From: Leifsonia virtsii
Lineage (GTDB): Bacteria; Actinomycetota; Actinomycetes; Actinomycetales; Microbacteriaceae
DNA length: 64,000 bases
Direction of reading: 5' to 3'
NCBI RefSeq assembly: GCF_030433675.1
Contig: NZ_JAROCB010000004.1
Span: 124,001-188,000, forward strand
This document shows, piece by piece, positions 42,501 to 51,120 of this stretch (within the stretch, counting starts at the first letter, position 1; each line of letters starts with the position of its first letter). The notes beneath the pieces were generated by a model. The model was not told where the DNA came from. It searched no databases and saw only the letters and a list, made by a program, of their open reading frames with translations. A program made the position numbers and the translations under genes.

Positions 42501-42777
42501 CGAGCCTCTGCCGGAGCCGGCCCCGGAGACCTACCCGGATTCCGCGACCCACTTGGAGGCGGAGACCCACCCGGAGGCGGAGACGCAGGCGGAGCCCGAG
42601 ACGTACACCGCTGCGGAGCAGCCTCCCGAGCCGACCGCCGAGCCGCACGACGACCGCCCCTTCGAGCCGGAGGCGGAGCGCGTGACCACCCCGCCCGCCC
42701 CCACGACGCTCGAAGACGGGCTGGAGGAGACCATCATCCGACCCCGACGCACCTTCGAGGGAGGCGACCGTGGCTGA
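39511..42777 (+). CDS. Large membrane glycosyltransferase with GT2 domain and acidic tail
   Basis: 1088 residues. Residues about 1-225 form a family 2 domain (RVTAIVVAHSGGPRLQRTL, then LAHDTAPEPQALEAL, SAGMLVRQALWERLDGFDP and DGLDFCTRARLAGFRV). A cytosolic linker follows, then about 12-14 hydrophobic helices from about 350 to 760, a mostly extracytoplasmic domain (about 760-905), a last helix, and a 150-residue tail very rich in Glu, Pro and Ala. Large GT2/membrane fusions next to a DUF5719 gene are common in actinobacteria and presumably act in envelope polysaccharide synthesis; no substrate is known to me. Overlaps the following gene by eight bases. Confidence 0.82.
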   Translation: MYPRVTAIVVAHSGGPRLQRTLDALADQTRRPDAVIAVDCATADDATRLLSEAQPTQLISVSEKLPFGQAVATAVRVLPTAAGPDQLLWLLAHDTAPEPQALEALLAALEVSPSVAVVGPKLVDAEDPAFIREFGEAMTPFGASVPLVENELDQAQHDGLSDVLAVSSAGMLVRQALWERLDGFDPALPTVDDGLDFCTRARLAGFRVTLVAQARVALGGDGVAGPNLSTKWTVRRRLSGERRRAQLHRRMVYAPGWAVPLHWLTLVPLAILRGLVRLLRKEPGSIGGELGAAFRVAFSGMAVGNARRRLASAREVGWAAVAPLRIPFSEVRRARALKREAALVRQQGEKQDLDFFGSGGGWVVLAALLIGVALFFPLVGSGALTGGGLLPLDSSVGQLWAGLGYGWRDVGLGFTGAADPFSAVLAVLGTVTFWQPSLSLVLLWVLAVPLAALGAWLAAARLTTRATLRAFGALAYALAPTLLVALQGGRPSAVLAHILLPWLFFAGLAARRSWAASATTALLAAATVACAPILIPALVIAWIAAIVFAGRRAARIVLIPLPAVVLFAPQVWQQATRGAWLSVLADPGVPVDARQTPAWQLALGFPDGVLGGWHQLATSLALPTTAANIVVPILLAPLGVLAILALFLRGTVRAIVALLVALTGFLTAVAALHLQLAVTGGTDVPIWPGSALSLYWIGLVGAAVLALSALGRAAVYPAWAAIVTLAVIAVPVGIASLNGTSAVAESDGRTMPAVVTAKAATQPRVGTLRIVPQPDGGIRAELVRGSGSTLNGQSTLADTERSLTQGQRDLAQLAGNLASRSGYDATTQLKKLGIDFVLLAPSAAALGDTDASAAEATRARAAVAMDANPVLSSVGATANGRLWAFDSGTSEVAAAARIPADAGGIWRVIVLIVQGVVIGVTLLIAIPTSRSADRVSELSARRPHRRKDDELAVEPDDEPDEPDVVADGVAAESIDEYEAEPEDEAAVESAELPEPAAEPLPEPAPETYPDSATHLEAETHPEAETQAEPETYTAAEQPPEPTAEPHDDRPFEPEAERVTTPPAPTTLEDGLEETIIRPRRTFEGGDRG

Positions 42778-44203
42778 CCGCAGAGGCCTGGCCCGCATCG
42801 GCTTCCGCACCGCGGGAGGCCTCGTCGGGGTCGCCGTCGCCGTGGTCGCCGTCGCCGGCGCCACGCTGCTCCCGCTGCCCGACTTCGCGATCGGTGCGCC
42901 CTCGCAGACCGTGACGCCGGTCCCGGCCGACCAGCAGCGGGTCTGCCCCGGGCCGCTGCTCGAGCTCGCCGCCGACGCGGGAGCCGCGACGCGGCCGAGC
43001 GCCGTGGGGGAGCCGTCGTTCTCCACCGACGCGATCGGCGCCGACGTGCGCACGCGCTCGCTCAAGCCCGACGCCGACACCACGTCGCCGGATGAGGCGC
43101 CGCTGCTCGCCTCCGTGACCACGCCGCAGGGCGCCAAGACGCCGCCGCTCTTCGCCGGCGCGCAGAGCCAGAACGCGGCCACCCAGGACCTCGCCGGCCT
43201 CACCGCCGCGGCCTGCGCCGAGCCGAGCGCCGACACCTGGCTCGCCGCCGGGTCCACGTCCCTCGGCCAGACCAGTCTCGTGCTGCTGTCCAACCCGAGC
43301 GAGGTGGATGCGACCGTCGACCTGTCCATCTACACCGAGACCGGCGCGGTGAGCGCGCCCGGCGCCGCCAGCATCCTGGTACCCGCCGGGTCGCAGAAGG
43401 TCGTCCCGCTCGCCGGGCTCGCACCGTCGGCCGCCGCTCCCGTCGTCCGGGTGCGCACGACCGGAGGCGAGGTGGTCGCTTCGATGCAGCAGAGCTACGA
43501 GGTCGGCATCCAGCCGCGCGGAGCGGAGATCGCCGGCGCGACGGGCGCCCCGTCGCGTCAGCAGGTCATCCCCGGCGTCACTCTCGGCTCGATGGCCGCG
43601 ATCGAGGCGGCCCAGTCCGCCGAGGGGGTCGGCGTCGATTACCCGGTCGTGCGGCTCCTCGTGCCCGGCGACACGGACGCGCAGGTCACCATCGGCGCGG
43701 TCGGGGAGGCCGGGACCGCCGCAGGCGACTCGTACGCCACCACGGTCAAAGCCGGGACGGTCGCCGAGGTCCCGCTGCAGCGCCTCAAAGACGGCAGCTA
43801 CACGATCACCGTCAACTCCAGCGTCCCGGTGGTCGCGGCGGTGCGGACGTCGGTCATCGGGGCGAAGCTCCGCGACTTCGCGTGGTTCTCCTCGGCCCAG
43901 GCGCTGCAGAAGGACACGCTCGCGGTCATGCCGACCGGCGGCACCGCGGCGCTCCACATCGCCAACGCAGGGGATTCCGACCGCACGGTCTCGCTCGAGC
44001 CGCTCGCCGGCGGCGCCACGGTGACGCTCGCGGTCCCGGCCGAGGGCGGGGCGCACGTCCGGCTCCCGGCGGGAAGCTACCGCGTCACCGGGGCGGACGG
44101 CCTCCGCGGCAGCGTCAGCCTCACCGGCGACGGGATGACGAGCTCGTTCGCGCTCACGCCTCCCGGGCCGCTCGCGGCACCGATCACCGTCTACCCGAAC
44201 TGA
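42770..44203 (+). CDS. DUF5719 family exported protein
   Basis: 477 residues from GTG 42770, overlapping the upstream membrane glycosyltransferase by eight bases, so made with it. An N-terminal hydrophobic stretch (VGVAVAVVAVAGATLLPLP) is an uncleaved anchor or signal. The rest is beta-rich, extracytoplasmic, and contains repeated sandwich-like segments: TSLVLLSNPSEVDATVDLSIY, VVRVRTTGGEVVASMQQSYE, ALHIANAGDSDRTVSL. Two Cys occur at VCPGP and AACAEP and could pair. The consistent pairing suggests it works with that glycosyltransferase outside the membrane, but function is unknown. Confidence 0.8.
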   Translation: MADRRGLARIGFRTAGGLVGVAVAVVAVAGATLLPLPDFAIGAPSQTVTPVPADQQRVCPGPLLELAADAGAATRPSAVGEPSFSTDAIGADVRTRSLKPDADTTSPDEAPLLASVTTPQGAKTPPLFAGAQSQNAATQDLAGLTAAACAEPSADTWLAAGSTSLGQTSLVLLSNPSEVDATVDLSIYTETGAVSAPGAASILVPAGSQKVVPLAGLAPSAAAPVVRVRTTGGEVVASMQQSYEVGIQPRGAEIAGATGAPSRQQVIPGVTLGSMAAIEAAQSAEGVGVDYPVVRLLVPGDTDAQVTIGAVGEAGTAAGDSYATTVKAGTVAEVPLQRLKDGSYTITVNSSVPVVAAVRTSVIGAKLRDFAWFSSAQALQKDTLAVMPTGGTAALHIANAGDSDRTVSLEPLAGGATVTLAVPAEGGAHVRLPAGSYRVTGADGLRGSVSLTGDGMTSSFALTPPGPLAAPITVYPN

Positions 44204-44240
44204 CGGGGGCGGCCGTGGCCGCATCCCGGCCGCTGGTCAG
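44200..44240. terminator. Hairpin between convergent DUF5719 and zincin genes
   Basis: CTGAC (44200-44204) pairs with GTCAG (44236-44240), and inside it GCGGCC (44209-44214) with GGCCGC (44228-44233). Both stop codons lie in or next to the outer stem. No U-tract. Confidence 0.4.
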
Positions 44241-44680
44241 AAGTGGCGGTAACGGTCGGGGGCGAGATCCCACGGGTCCTTGCCGAGCAGCTCGGCGACC
44301 GCGCGGAACACGCAGCCCTCGATGTACATGCGGCGGTGGCTCTCGTCGTCGCGGTGCAGCTTGGTGAGCCTCTGGATGGGAACCCGGTACAGCACGATGC
44401 GACGGTTCGACGCGTCGACGCGCCAACGGTCGACGCCGTCGCCGCCGGAGTTCCCGATCGGCGTGGCCGCGACCTCGAAGTGGACGTCGGCCAGCTCCTC
44501 CGGCCAGACGCCCTTCAGGTAGTCGGCGGTGGACGCGACGGTCATGTCGAAGAAGTCGATCCGGTTCTGCAGCATCGGCAGGTGCGGACCGGTCACCGGG
44601 CCGCGGGCGCCACGGCCGTGCCGGCTCCGCCAGCGGCTCGTCGCCGGGGTCTGGCGGCTGGTGCGGCGGTTGCGGGGCAT
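44237..44680 (-). CDS. Zincin-fold 'metallopeptidase family' protein, HExxH absent
   Basis: 147 residues, similar in layout to mycobacterial Rv3259 (Zincin_1 family, as I recall it). After a basic N-terminus (MPRNRRTSR) come LPMLQNRIDFFDMTV, YLKGVWPEELADVHFEVAATP and RRIVLYRVPIQRLTKLHRDDE, a conserved strand-turn of that family. Family members that are active carry HExxH in the following helix. Here the corresponding segment reads RRMYIEGCVFRAVAELLG, with no HExxH. It is probably non-catalytic. It is divergent from the DUF3499 gene by 42 bases, and the same gene pairing is seen in mycobacteria. Confidence 0.75.
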   Translation of the reverse strand: MPRNRRTSRQTPATSRWRSRHGRGARGPVTGPHLPMLQNRIDFFDMTVASTADYLKGVWPEELADVHFEVAATPIGNSGGDGVDRWRVDASNRRIVLYRVPIQRLTKLHRDDESHRRMYIEGCVFRAVAELLGKDPWDLAPDRYRHF

Positions 44681-44709
44681 GTCGCCATCCTACGTCCGCG
44701 GCGCTCGGG

Positions 44710-44715
44710 TATTCT
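44710..44715 (+). promoter_or_regulatory. Possible -10 box for a leaderless DUF3499 mRNA
   Basis: TATTCT ends seven bases before ATG 44723, so transcription from about 44722 would start at the start codon. No Shine-Dalgarno precedes the ATG. Confidence 0.45.
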
Positions 44716-44722
44716 GAGCCGG

Positions 44723-44932
44723 ATGTTGAGCCGTCCCTGTTCCCGTGTCGCGTGTCCGCGCGACGCCGTCCAGACGCTCACGTACGTCTACGCGGACTCC
44801 ATGGCGGTTCTCGGGCCGCTCAGCCTGAAGCACGAACCGCACGCCTACGACCTGTGCGCGATCCACGCGGAGCGGCTCTCTGCGCCGCAGGGCTGGCAGA
44901 TCGTCCGACACGTGGGCGTCACGGAAGGCTGA
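44723..44932 (+). CDS. DUF3499 family small protein
   Basis: 69 residues from ATG 44723. It reads MLSRPCSRVACPRDAVQTL, then YVYADSMAVLGPL and YDLCAIHAERLSAPQGW. Cysteines in PCSRVAC and DLCAIHAERL make a four-ligand Cys/His arrangement that could bind zinc, as in a short zinc ribbon. This is the conserved part of DUF3499, an actinobacterial family without known function (Rv3258c is a longer member). Shorter than mycobacterial relatives because the variable C-terminus is missing. It is followed by the phosphomannomutase gene after 44 bases, the same order as in mycobacteria. Confidence 0.85.
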   Translation: MLSRPCSRVACPRDAVQTLTYVYADSMAVLGPLSLKHEPHAYDLCAIHAERLSAPQGWQIVRHVGVTEG

Positions 44933-44964
44933 CGCGCCGCACCCGCGGCCGGTGACCCGCGCGA

Positions 44965-44970
44965 TAGGTT
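44965..44970 (+). promoter_or_regulatory. Possible -10 box for leaderless manB mRNA
   Basis: TAGGTT is placed so that a start seven bases beyond it falls exactly on ATG 44977. An AGGGG run (44971-44975) is too close to the ATG to be a good Shine-Dalgarno. Confidence 0.45.
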
Positions 44971-44976
44971 AGGGGC

Positions 44977-46398
44977 ATGAGCGCCGCCGACAACCGCCTG
45001 CAGTCCGTCGTGAAGACCTACGACATCCGGGGTCTGGTCGGGAGCGACCTCACCGAGGACGTCGTCGAGGCCATCGCGGCCGCCTTCGTCGACGAGGTGG
45101 AGGCGGCGGGGCGCGACGTCGTCGTCGGTCACGACATGCGCGACTCGTCGCCGTCGTTCGCCGCCGCGTTCGCACGCGGAGCCCAGGCCCGCGGCGCCGA
45201 CGTCGTCTCGATCGGGCTGTGCTCGACCGACGAGTCGTACTTCGCCTCGGGCTACCTGCAGGCGCCTGCCGCCATGTTCACCGCCAGCCACAACCCGGCC
45301 ACCTACAACGGCATCAAGCTGTCGCGTGCCGGCGCCCAGGGCCTCAGCATGGACACCGGGCTGCGCGCGGTGCGCGACCGCGCCGGCGCCTACCTGCGCG
45401 ACGGCATCCCGGCGGTCGAGCGGCCCGGCGGCTTCCGCGAGGAGGACGTGCTGGAGCGCTACGCCGCCTACCTGCGCTCGCTCGTCGACCTGTCCGGCAT
45501 CCGGCCCATCACGGTCGTCGTGGACGCGGGCAACGGGATGGGCGGCCTCACCGTCCCGGCGGTGCTCGGCGAGGCGGCCGGGCTGCCCGCGCTGCCGATC
45601 ACCATCGTCCCGCTGTACTTCGAGCTCGACGGCACCTTCCCCAACCACGAGGCGAACCCGCTGGAGCCGAAGAACCTGGTCGACCTGCAGCGCGCGGTCG
45701 TGGAGCACGGCGCCGACCTCGGGCTGGCCTTCGATGGCGACGCCGACCGGTGCTTCGTGGTGGACGAGCGCGGCTCCGCTGTGACGCCGTCCGCGGTCGC
45801 GGCGATCGTGGCGCTCCGGGAGATCGCCCGCGCGCGAGCCGAGGATCCGGAGGCGGAGATCACCGTCATCCACAACCTGATCACCTCGAACATCGTCCCC
45901 GAGACGATCGAGGCGGCGGGAGCCGTGCCGCTGCGCACGCGCGTCGGGCACTCGCTCATCAAAGACGCGATGCGCAAGTCCGGCGCGGTCTTCGGCGGCG
46001 AGCACTCCGCGCACTACTACTTCCGCGACTTCTGGAGCGCCGACAACGGGATGCTGGCGGCCATGCACCTGCTCGCCGAATTCGGCGCGCAGGACCGCCC
46101 GCTGTCGGAGCTGTCGGCCCGCTTCACCCCGTACGCGATGTCGGGGGAGATCAACTCGACGGTCGACGACGTCCCCGCCGCGTTCACCCGGGTGGTGGAG
46201 GCGTTCCGCGGCCGGGCCGACTTCGACGAGCTCGACGGGCTGACCGTGACCGGCCAGGTCGCCCAGGACGACCCGTTCTGGTGGTTCTCGGTGCGGCCGT
46301 CGAACACGGAGCCGCTGCTGCGCCTGAACGTGGAGGCGGCCGACCAGCCCACGATGGCCCGCATCCGCGACGAGGTGCTCGCGCTCATCCGCGGCTGA
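44977..46398 (+). CDS. manB: Phosphomannomutase / phosphoglucomutase
   Basis: Converts mannose-6-phosphate to mannose-1-phosphate (and often glucose phosphates) for GDP-mannose and related donors. 473 residues, four-domain alpha-D-phosphohexomutase. TYDIRGLVG at the start, the phosphoserine loop TASHNPATYNGIK, the metal loop DGDADRC, the sugar loop GGEHSAHYYFRDF and the phosphate-binding RPSNTEPLLRLN are all intact. The next gene is separated by a hairpin. Confidence 0.95.
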   Translation: MSAADNRLQSVVKTYDIRGLVGSDLTEDVVEAIAAAFVDEVEAAGRDVVVGHDMRDSSPSFAAAFARGAQARGADVVSIGLCSTDESYFASGYLQAPAAMFTASHNPATYNGIKLSRAGAQGLSMDTGLRAVRDRAGAYLRDGIPAVERPGGFREEDVLERYAAYLRSLVDLSGIRPITVVVDAGNGMGGLTVPAVLGEAAGLPALPITIVPLYFELDGTFPNHEANPLEPKNLVDLQRAVVEHGADLGLAFDGDADRCFVVDERGSAVTPSAVAAIVALREIARARAEDPEAEITVIHNLITSNIVPETIEAAGAVPLRTRVGHSLIKDAMRKSGAVFGGEHSAHYYFRDFWSADNGMLAAMHLLAEFGAQDRPLSELSARFTPYAMSGEINSTVDDVPAAFTRVVEAFRGRADFDELDGLTVTGQVAQDDPFWWFSVRPSNTEPLLRLNVEAADQPTMARIRDEVLALIRG

Positions 46399-46405
46399 GC
46401 CCTCG

Positions 46406-46475
46406 GCGACTGCGCCCTCCCGTAACGTCTGCGGCTGCGCGCGCACCCGCTCACGTTACGAACCGGCGCAGTCGC
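46406..46475. other. Large two-part hairpin between manB and ahcY
   Basis: GCGACTGCGCC (46406-46416) pairs with GGCGCAGTCGC (46465-46475). Inside, CGTAACGT (46421-46428) pairs with ACGTTACG (46453-46460). A 4-by-4 internal loop separates the stems and a 24-base apical loop closes it. It can end manB transcripts, act as an ahcY leader structure, or be a dispersed palindromic repeat. It does not match the SAH riboswitch consensus I know. Confidence 0.6.
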
Positions 46476-46500
46476 AGCGGGGCGTGAGAGGATAGGGGCC

Positions 46501-47978
<1,478 letters not shown>

Positions 47979-47979
<1 letters not shown>

Positions 47980-48530
47980 TGGTGCTCGAATTCGCCGACC
48001 GGGAACTGCCCGGCGGCATCGTCCTCCGGGTGCGGACGGAGCAGGACTCCGCCGCCCTCGCCGCGGCGTATCAGCGCAACCGCGGGCACCTCGCGCCGTG
48101 GGACCCCACCCGCACCGAGGACTTCTTCACCGAAGACGGCCAGCGCGCGCAGACTCGCGAGCTGCTCGCCCTCCGCGAGATGGACGCCGGCCTTCCGCTC
48201 GTCCTGGCCGACGGCGACGACATCGCGGGCGGGATGACGCTGAGCGGCATCGTGCGCGGTGCGTTCCAGTCGGCGACGGTGGGCTACTGGCTCGACCGCG
48301 CCCACACCGGCCGCGGGCTCGCCTCCGAGGCGCTCGCGGCCGTCATCGAGGCCGCGCGCGACCAGTACGGGCTGCACCGCATCCAGGCGGCGACGCTGCT
48401 GGCCAACCACGCCTCGCAGTCGGTGCTCACCCGCGCCGGGTTCGAGCGCATCGGCGTCGCGCCGAAGTACCTGCAGATCGCGGGGCGCTGGCAGGACCAC
48501 GTGCTGTTCCAGCGCATCCTGCACGACTGA
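47979..48530 (+). CDS. GNAT family N-acetyltransferase, RimJ/RimL-like
   Basis: 183 residues. RVRTEQDSAALAAAYQRNRGHLAPWDP opens it like ribosomal-protein N-acetyltransferases. TVGYWLDRAHTGRGLASEAL is the acetyl-CoA pyrophosphate loop and LHRIQAATLLANHASQSVLTRAGF the second conserved motif, followed by the beta strand VLFQRIL. Coupled to ahcY through a one-base overlap. The target could be a protein N-terminus or a small molecule; not determinable. Confidence 0.88.
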
Positions 48531-48539
48531 GCGTCAGTC
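48525..48539. terminator. Minimal palindromic hairpin between convergent genes
   Basis: GACTGA (48525-48530), GCG, TCAGTC (48534-48539): a perfect 6-bp stem. Both arms contain a stop codon, one for each convergent gene. Confidence 0.45.
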
Positions 48540-49214
48540 CTCCGGAAGCTCCGCGTACGCGCGCACAGGGAAGGTGCCGAAGCCTTCGATCGCCGGCGGC
48601 GCGGCCGTGAACAGTGCGCCGTGCTCCGGCAGCCGCTCGAGCCGGGTCAGGTGCTCGACGACGTGGATGCCCGCCGCGAGCAGGATGCTGTGCGCCGGCC
48701 GGCTGCCGCCGGACTCGGTGTCGTCGATGTTCAGCGAGTCGATGCCGACGAGGGCCACCCCGGCGTCGGCCAGGGCGTGGGCGCCCTCCTCGGTCAGGTA
48801 CGGCGCGCCGCCGGCGTAGGCGGGCGTTCCGAAGTGCACGTCCCAGCCGGTGTGCAGCAGGACCGCTTCGCCCTCCCGCGCACGGCCGGCGACGGCCGAG
48901 GCGGGGATGCCGCGCCCGGAGCCGCCGTCCACGTGCACGACCTCTGCGGGGAGGCCGACGAGGGTGTCGAGCTCGAGGCCGGCGAGGTCCGGGCCGTCGG
49001 CGTAGCGGTGGTAGGGGCTGTCGAGGTAGGTGCCGGTGTTGCCGATCATCGTGATGACATCCATCGCGAACTCGGTGCCGGGCGCGTACACCGAGCGCGA
49101 CGCCTCCCGGGTCAGGTGCGGCTCGATGCTCGGAGCGGGGAGTCCGGGGTAGGTCACCAGCCCCGCGCGGATGCGGTGGCTGAGGTCGACGATGCGGCGG
49201 CGGGGTGTGGTCAC
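48534..49214 (-). CDS. Cyclase family protein (kynurenine formamidase-like hydrolase)
   Basis: 226 residues, metal-dependent hydrolase family that includes arylformamidase and polyketide-associated cyclases. IVDLSHRIRAGLVTYPGLPAP is the typical start, and MIGNTGTYLDSPYHRYADG corresponds to the metal-binding HxGTHxDxPxH segment, with Asn and Tyr in place of the first and second His. LLHTGWDVHFGTPAYAGGAPYLTEEGAHAL and VGIDSLNIDD follow the family. The altered ligands are common in one branch and do not prove inactivity. Substrate not known. It ends just at the palindrome shared with the acetyltransferase. Confidence 0.82.
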   Translation of the reverse strand: MTTPRRRIVDLSHRIRAGLVTYPGLPAPSIEPHLTREASRSVYAPGTEFAMDVITMIGNTGTYLDSPYHRYADGPDLAGLELDTLVGLPAEVVHVDGGSGRGIPASAVAGRAREGEAVLLHTGWDVHFGTPAYAGGAPYLTEEGAHALADAGVALVGIDSLNIDDTESGGSRPAHSILLAAGIHVVEHLTRLERLPEHGALFTAAPPAIEGFGTFPVRAYAELPED

Positions 49215-49263
49215 GGGGTCTCCGATCGGTGACGGGAAGGGCGTGGCGGAGGGGTGCGGCGGG

Positions 49264-50112
49264 TCAGCGCTCGGGGAAGCCGTGCGGCAGCGCGTCGAGC
49301 ACCGGTTCGAGCCGCTCCAGGCGGCCGCGCTCGAGCGCCAGTCCGCGGGCGTCGCGCTCGCGCCGCAGGATCGCGACGGCGACGAGGAAGGTCTCCGCGT
49401 CGACCGGGGGCAGGGGCGAGACGTACGCCGCCGCCTCGCGGGCGAGTTCCGTGCTGAGCCCGGCCCGGGCCGCGGGCGTGAGACCCGGCGCCTGCCGCAC
49501 GAACTGCGCGATGCGCCGGGAGAGACGGTCGGGCAGGCGTGCCACGTCCGCGGTCTGCGCCCAGCCGGTCAGGTGCGGCGCCAGGTAGAGGGTGAGCGGC
49601 TGCGGGGTCGGCACGCGCACCAGCTGGCTGTACGTGCCGGCGAGCAGGTCGCCGAGGCGCTTGGAGCGCGAGTTGAGGAGGCCGGTGAGCGCGGCGATCC
49701 CGCCGAAGGTGAGGAAGATCTCGATCACGCCGACCAGGGCGCGGATCAGCGAGTGCCGGAACCCGATCGCTCCGCCGTCGTCGCGGACGATGCGAGCCCC
49801 GACGGCCAGCTTGCCGAGCGAGCGGCCCCGGGTCGCCAGCTCGACCGTCGTCGGCAGCACGACCATCCCGAACACAGGGATGACGATCAGCAGGATGCGG
49901 GACTGCGCATCGTCGAGACCTGCTCCCGTGTAGGTGACCAGCAGCAGGCAGCCGATCATCACGAGAACGTAGACGATGAAGTCGATGATGGTCCCTGCGG
50001 CGCGGAGCACGTAGCTGGCCGGTTTCACGTCGAGGGCGACGGCCTCCCCGGTGAGCACATCCTCCTCGGCGTGCGCGGTGCTTCCCGGCCCGGCCTGCAT
50101 CATAGATATCAT
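49264..50112 (-). CDS. RDD family membrane protein
   Basis: 282 residues with about three hydrophobic helices. AGTIIDFIVYVLVMIGCLLLV follows a basic ALDVKPASYVLRA start, then TRGRSLGKLAVGARIVRDDGG, the conserved Arg/Asp region of the RDD domain, and LLNSRSKRLGDLLAGTYSQLVR. The C-terminal 110 residues are soluble and helical. Methionines at 50112, 50103 and 50100 are possible starts; none has a good Shine-Dalgarno. RDD proteins sit beside SpoIIM-like and MoxR genes in many actinobacteria, as here. Role unknown. Confidence 0.82.
   Translation of the reverse strand: MISMMQAGPGSTAHAEEDVLTGEAVALDVKPASYVLRAAGTIIDFIVYVLVMIGCLLLVTYTGAGLDDAQSRILLIVIPVFGMVVLPTTVELATRGRSLGKLAVGARIVRDDGGAIGFRHSLIRALVGVIEIFLTFGGIAALTGLLNSRSKRLGDLLAGTYSQLVRVPTPQPLTLYLAPHLTGWAQTADVARLPDRLSRRIAQFVRQAPGLTPAARAGLSTELAREAAAYVSPLPPVDAETFLVAVAILRRERDARGLALERGRLERLEPVLDALPHGFPER
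50107..50112 (+). promoter_or_regulatory. Possible -10 box between divergent RDD and SpoIIM-like genes
   Basis: TATCAT would start transcription at about 50119, just before ATG 50121, and there is no ribosome binding site, so the SpoIIM-like mRNA may be leaderless. The two coding starts are eight bases or slightly more apart. Confidence 0.35.
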
Positions 50113-50120
50113 CTAAGCAG

Positions 50121-51116
50121 ATGGACCTCGACGCCTACACCGCCGCACGGAGCGCCGACTGGGAGGAGCTCTCCCGGCTGGCCAAGAAGCGACGCCTCGA
50201 CGGCGCCGAGGCCGACCGGCTGATCGACCTGTACCAGTCGAGCGCGGCCGATCTCTCCGCCATCCAGACGAGCGCGGGCTCGACCGCGGTGGGCGACCGG
50301 CTGTCGCTCGCGCTGTCGTCCGCGCGGCTGCGCTTCACCGGCGCCGGCGCGAATCTCTTCGCCCAGCTGCCGCGGTTCTTCGTGCTCCAGCTGCCCGCCG
50401 CCCTCTACCGCCTCCGCTGGATCGTGCTCGCCGTCGCCGCCGTCACCATCGTGGTGGCGACGCTGTACGCGCTCTGGATCACCGGCAACCCGGAGGTGCT
50501 GCGCAACCTCGGCTCCGACGCCAACCTCCGCCGCTATGTCGAGCACGAGTTCATCGACTACTACTCGAACAACCCCGCCGCCTCGTTCGCCGGGCAGGTG
50601 TGGACCAACAACGCCTGGATCGCCGCGCAGTGCATCGCGTTCGGCATCACCGGTCTGTACGTGCCCTACGTGCTGCTCCAGAACGCCATCGGCGTCGGCA
50701 CCGCCGCCGGCGTGATGTTCGCGTACGGGCGCGGAGACGTCATGTTCTCCTACATCCTCCCGCACGGCCTCCTGGAGCTCACCAGCGTCTTCGTCGCCGC
50801 CGCGGCGGGCCTGCGCATCTTCTGGGCCTGGATCGCCCCGGGCGCGCGCACGCGCGGGCAGGCGCTCGCCGAGGACGGCCGGGCGCTCTTCACGGTCGCG
50901 GTCGGCTGCGCCATCTCGCTGTTCGTCTCCGGCCTGATCGAGGGCTTCGTCACGCCGTCGCCGCTGCCGGTCTGGGCGAAGATCGGGATCGGCGCGCTCG
51001 CCCTCGCGGCCTTCCTCGCCTACATGCTCGTGCTCGGCCGCCGCGCTGTGCGCTCGGGCGAGACCGGCGACCTGACCGAGTTCGAGGCGGGCGCCCGGCG
51101 GATCGTCGCGGGCTGA
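50121..51116 (+). CDS. Stage II sporulation protein M-like membrane protein
   Basis: 331 residues, SpoIIM (DUF95) family. A soluble helical N-terminus of about 90 residues with WEELSRLAKKRRLDGAEADRL is followed by a first helix near 105 and then AASFAGQVWTNNAWIAAQCIAFGITG, the family's conserved NN pair region, and ILPHGLLELTSVFVAAAAGLRI, the HGxxE motif. In Bacillus SpoIIM acts in peptidoglycan removal at engulfment; non-sporulating actinobacteria keep it next to RDD and MoxR genes, with unknown role. Confidence 0.9.
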   Translation: MDLDAYTAARSADWEELSRLAKKRRLDGAEADRLIDLYQSSAADLSAIQTSAGSTAVGDRLSLALSSARLRFTGAGANLFAQLPRFFVLQLPAALYRLRWIVLAVAAVTIVVATLYALWITGNPEVLRNLGSDANLRRYVEHEFIDYYSNNPAASFAGQVWTNNAWIAAQCIAFGITGLYVPYVLLQNAIGVGTAAGVMFAYGRGDVMFSYILPHGLLELTSVFVAAAAGLRIFWAWIAPGARTRGQALAEDGRALFTVAVGCAISLFVSGLIEGFVTPSPLPVWAKIGIGALALAAFLAYMLVLGRRAVRSGETGDLTEFEAGARRIVAG

Positions 51117-51120
51117 GCCG

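Noticed and set aside
46399-46500. SAH riboswitch ahead of ahcY
   Set aside because: The site is right but I could not find the conserved core of that riboswitch, only a nested hairpin. A covariance-model search would decide.
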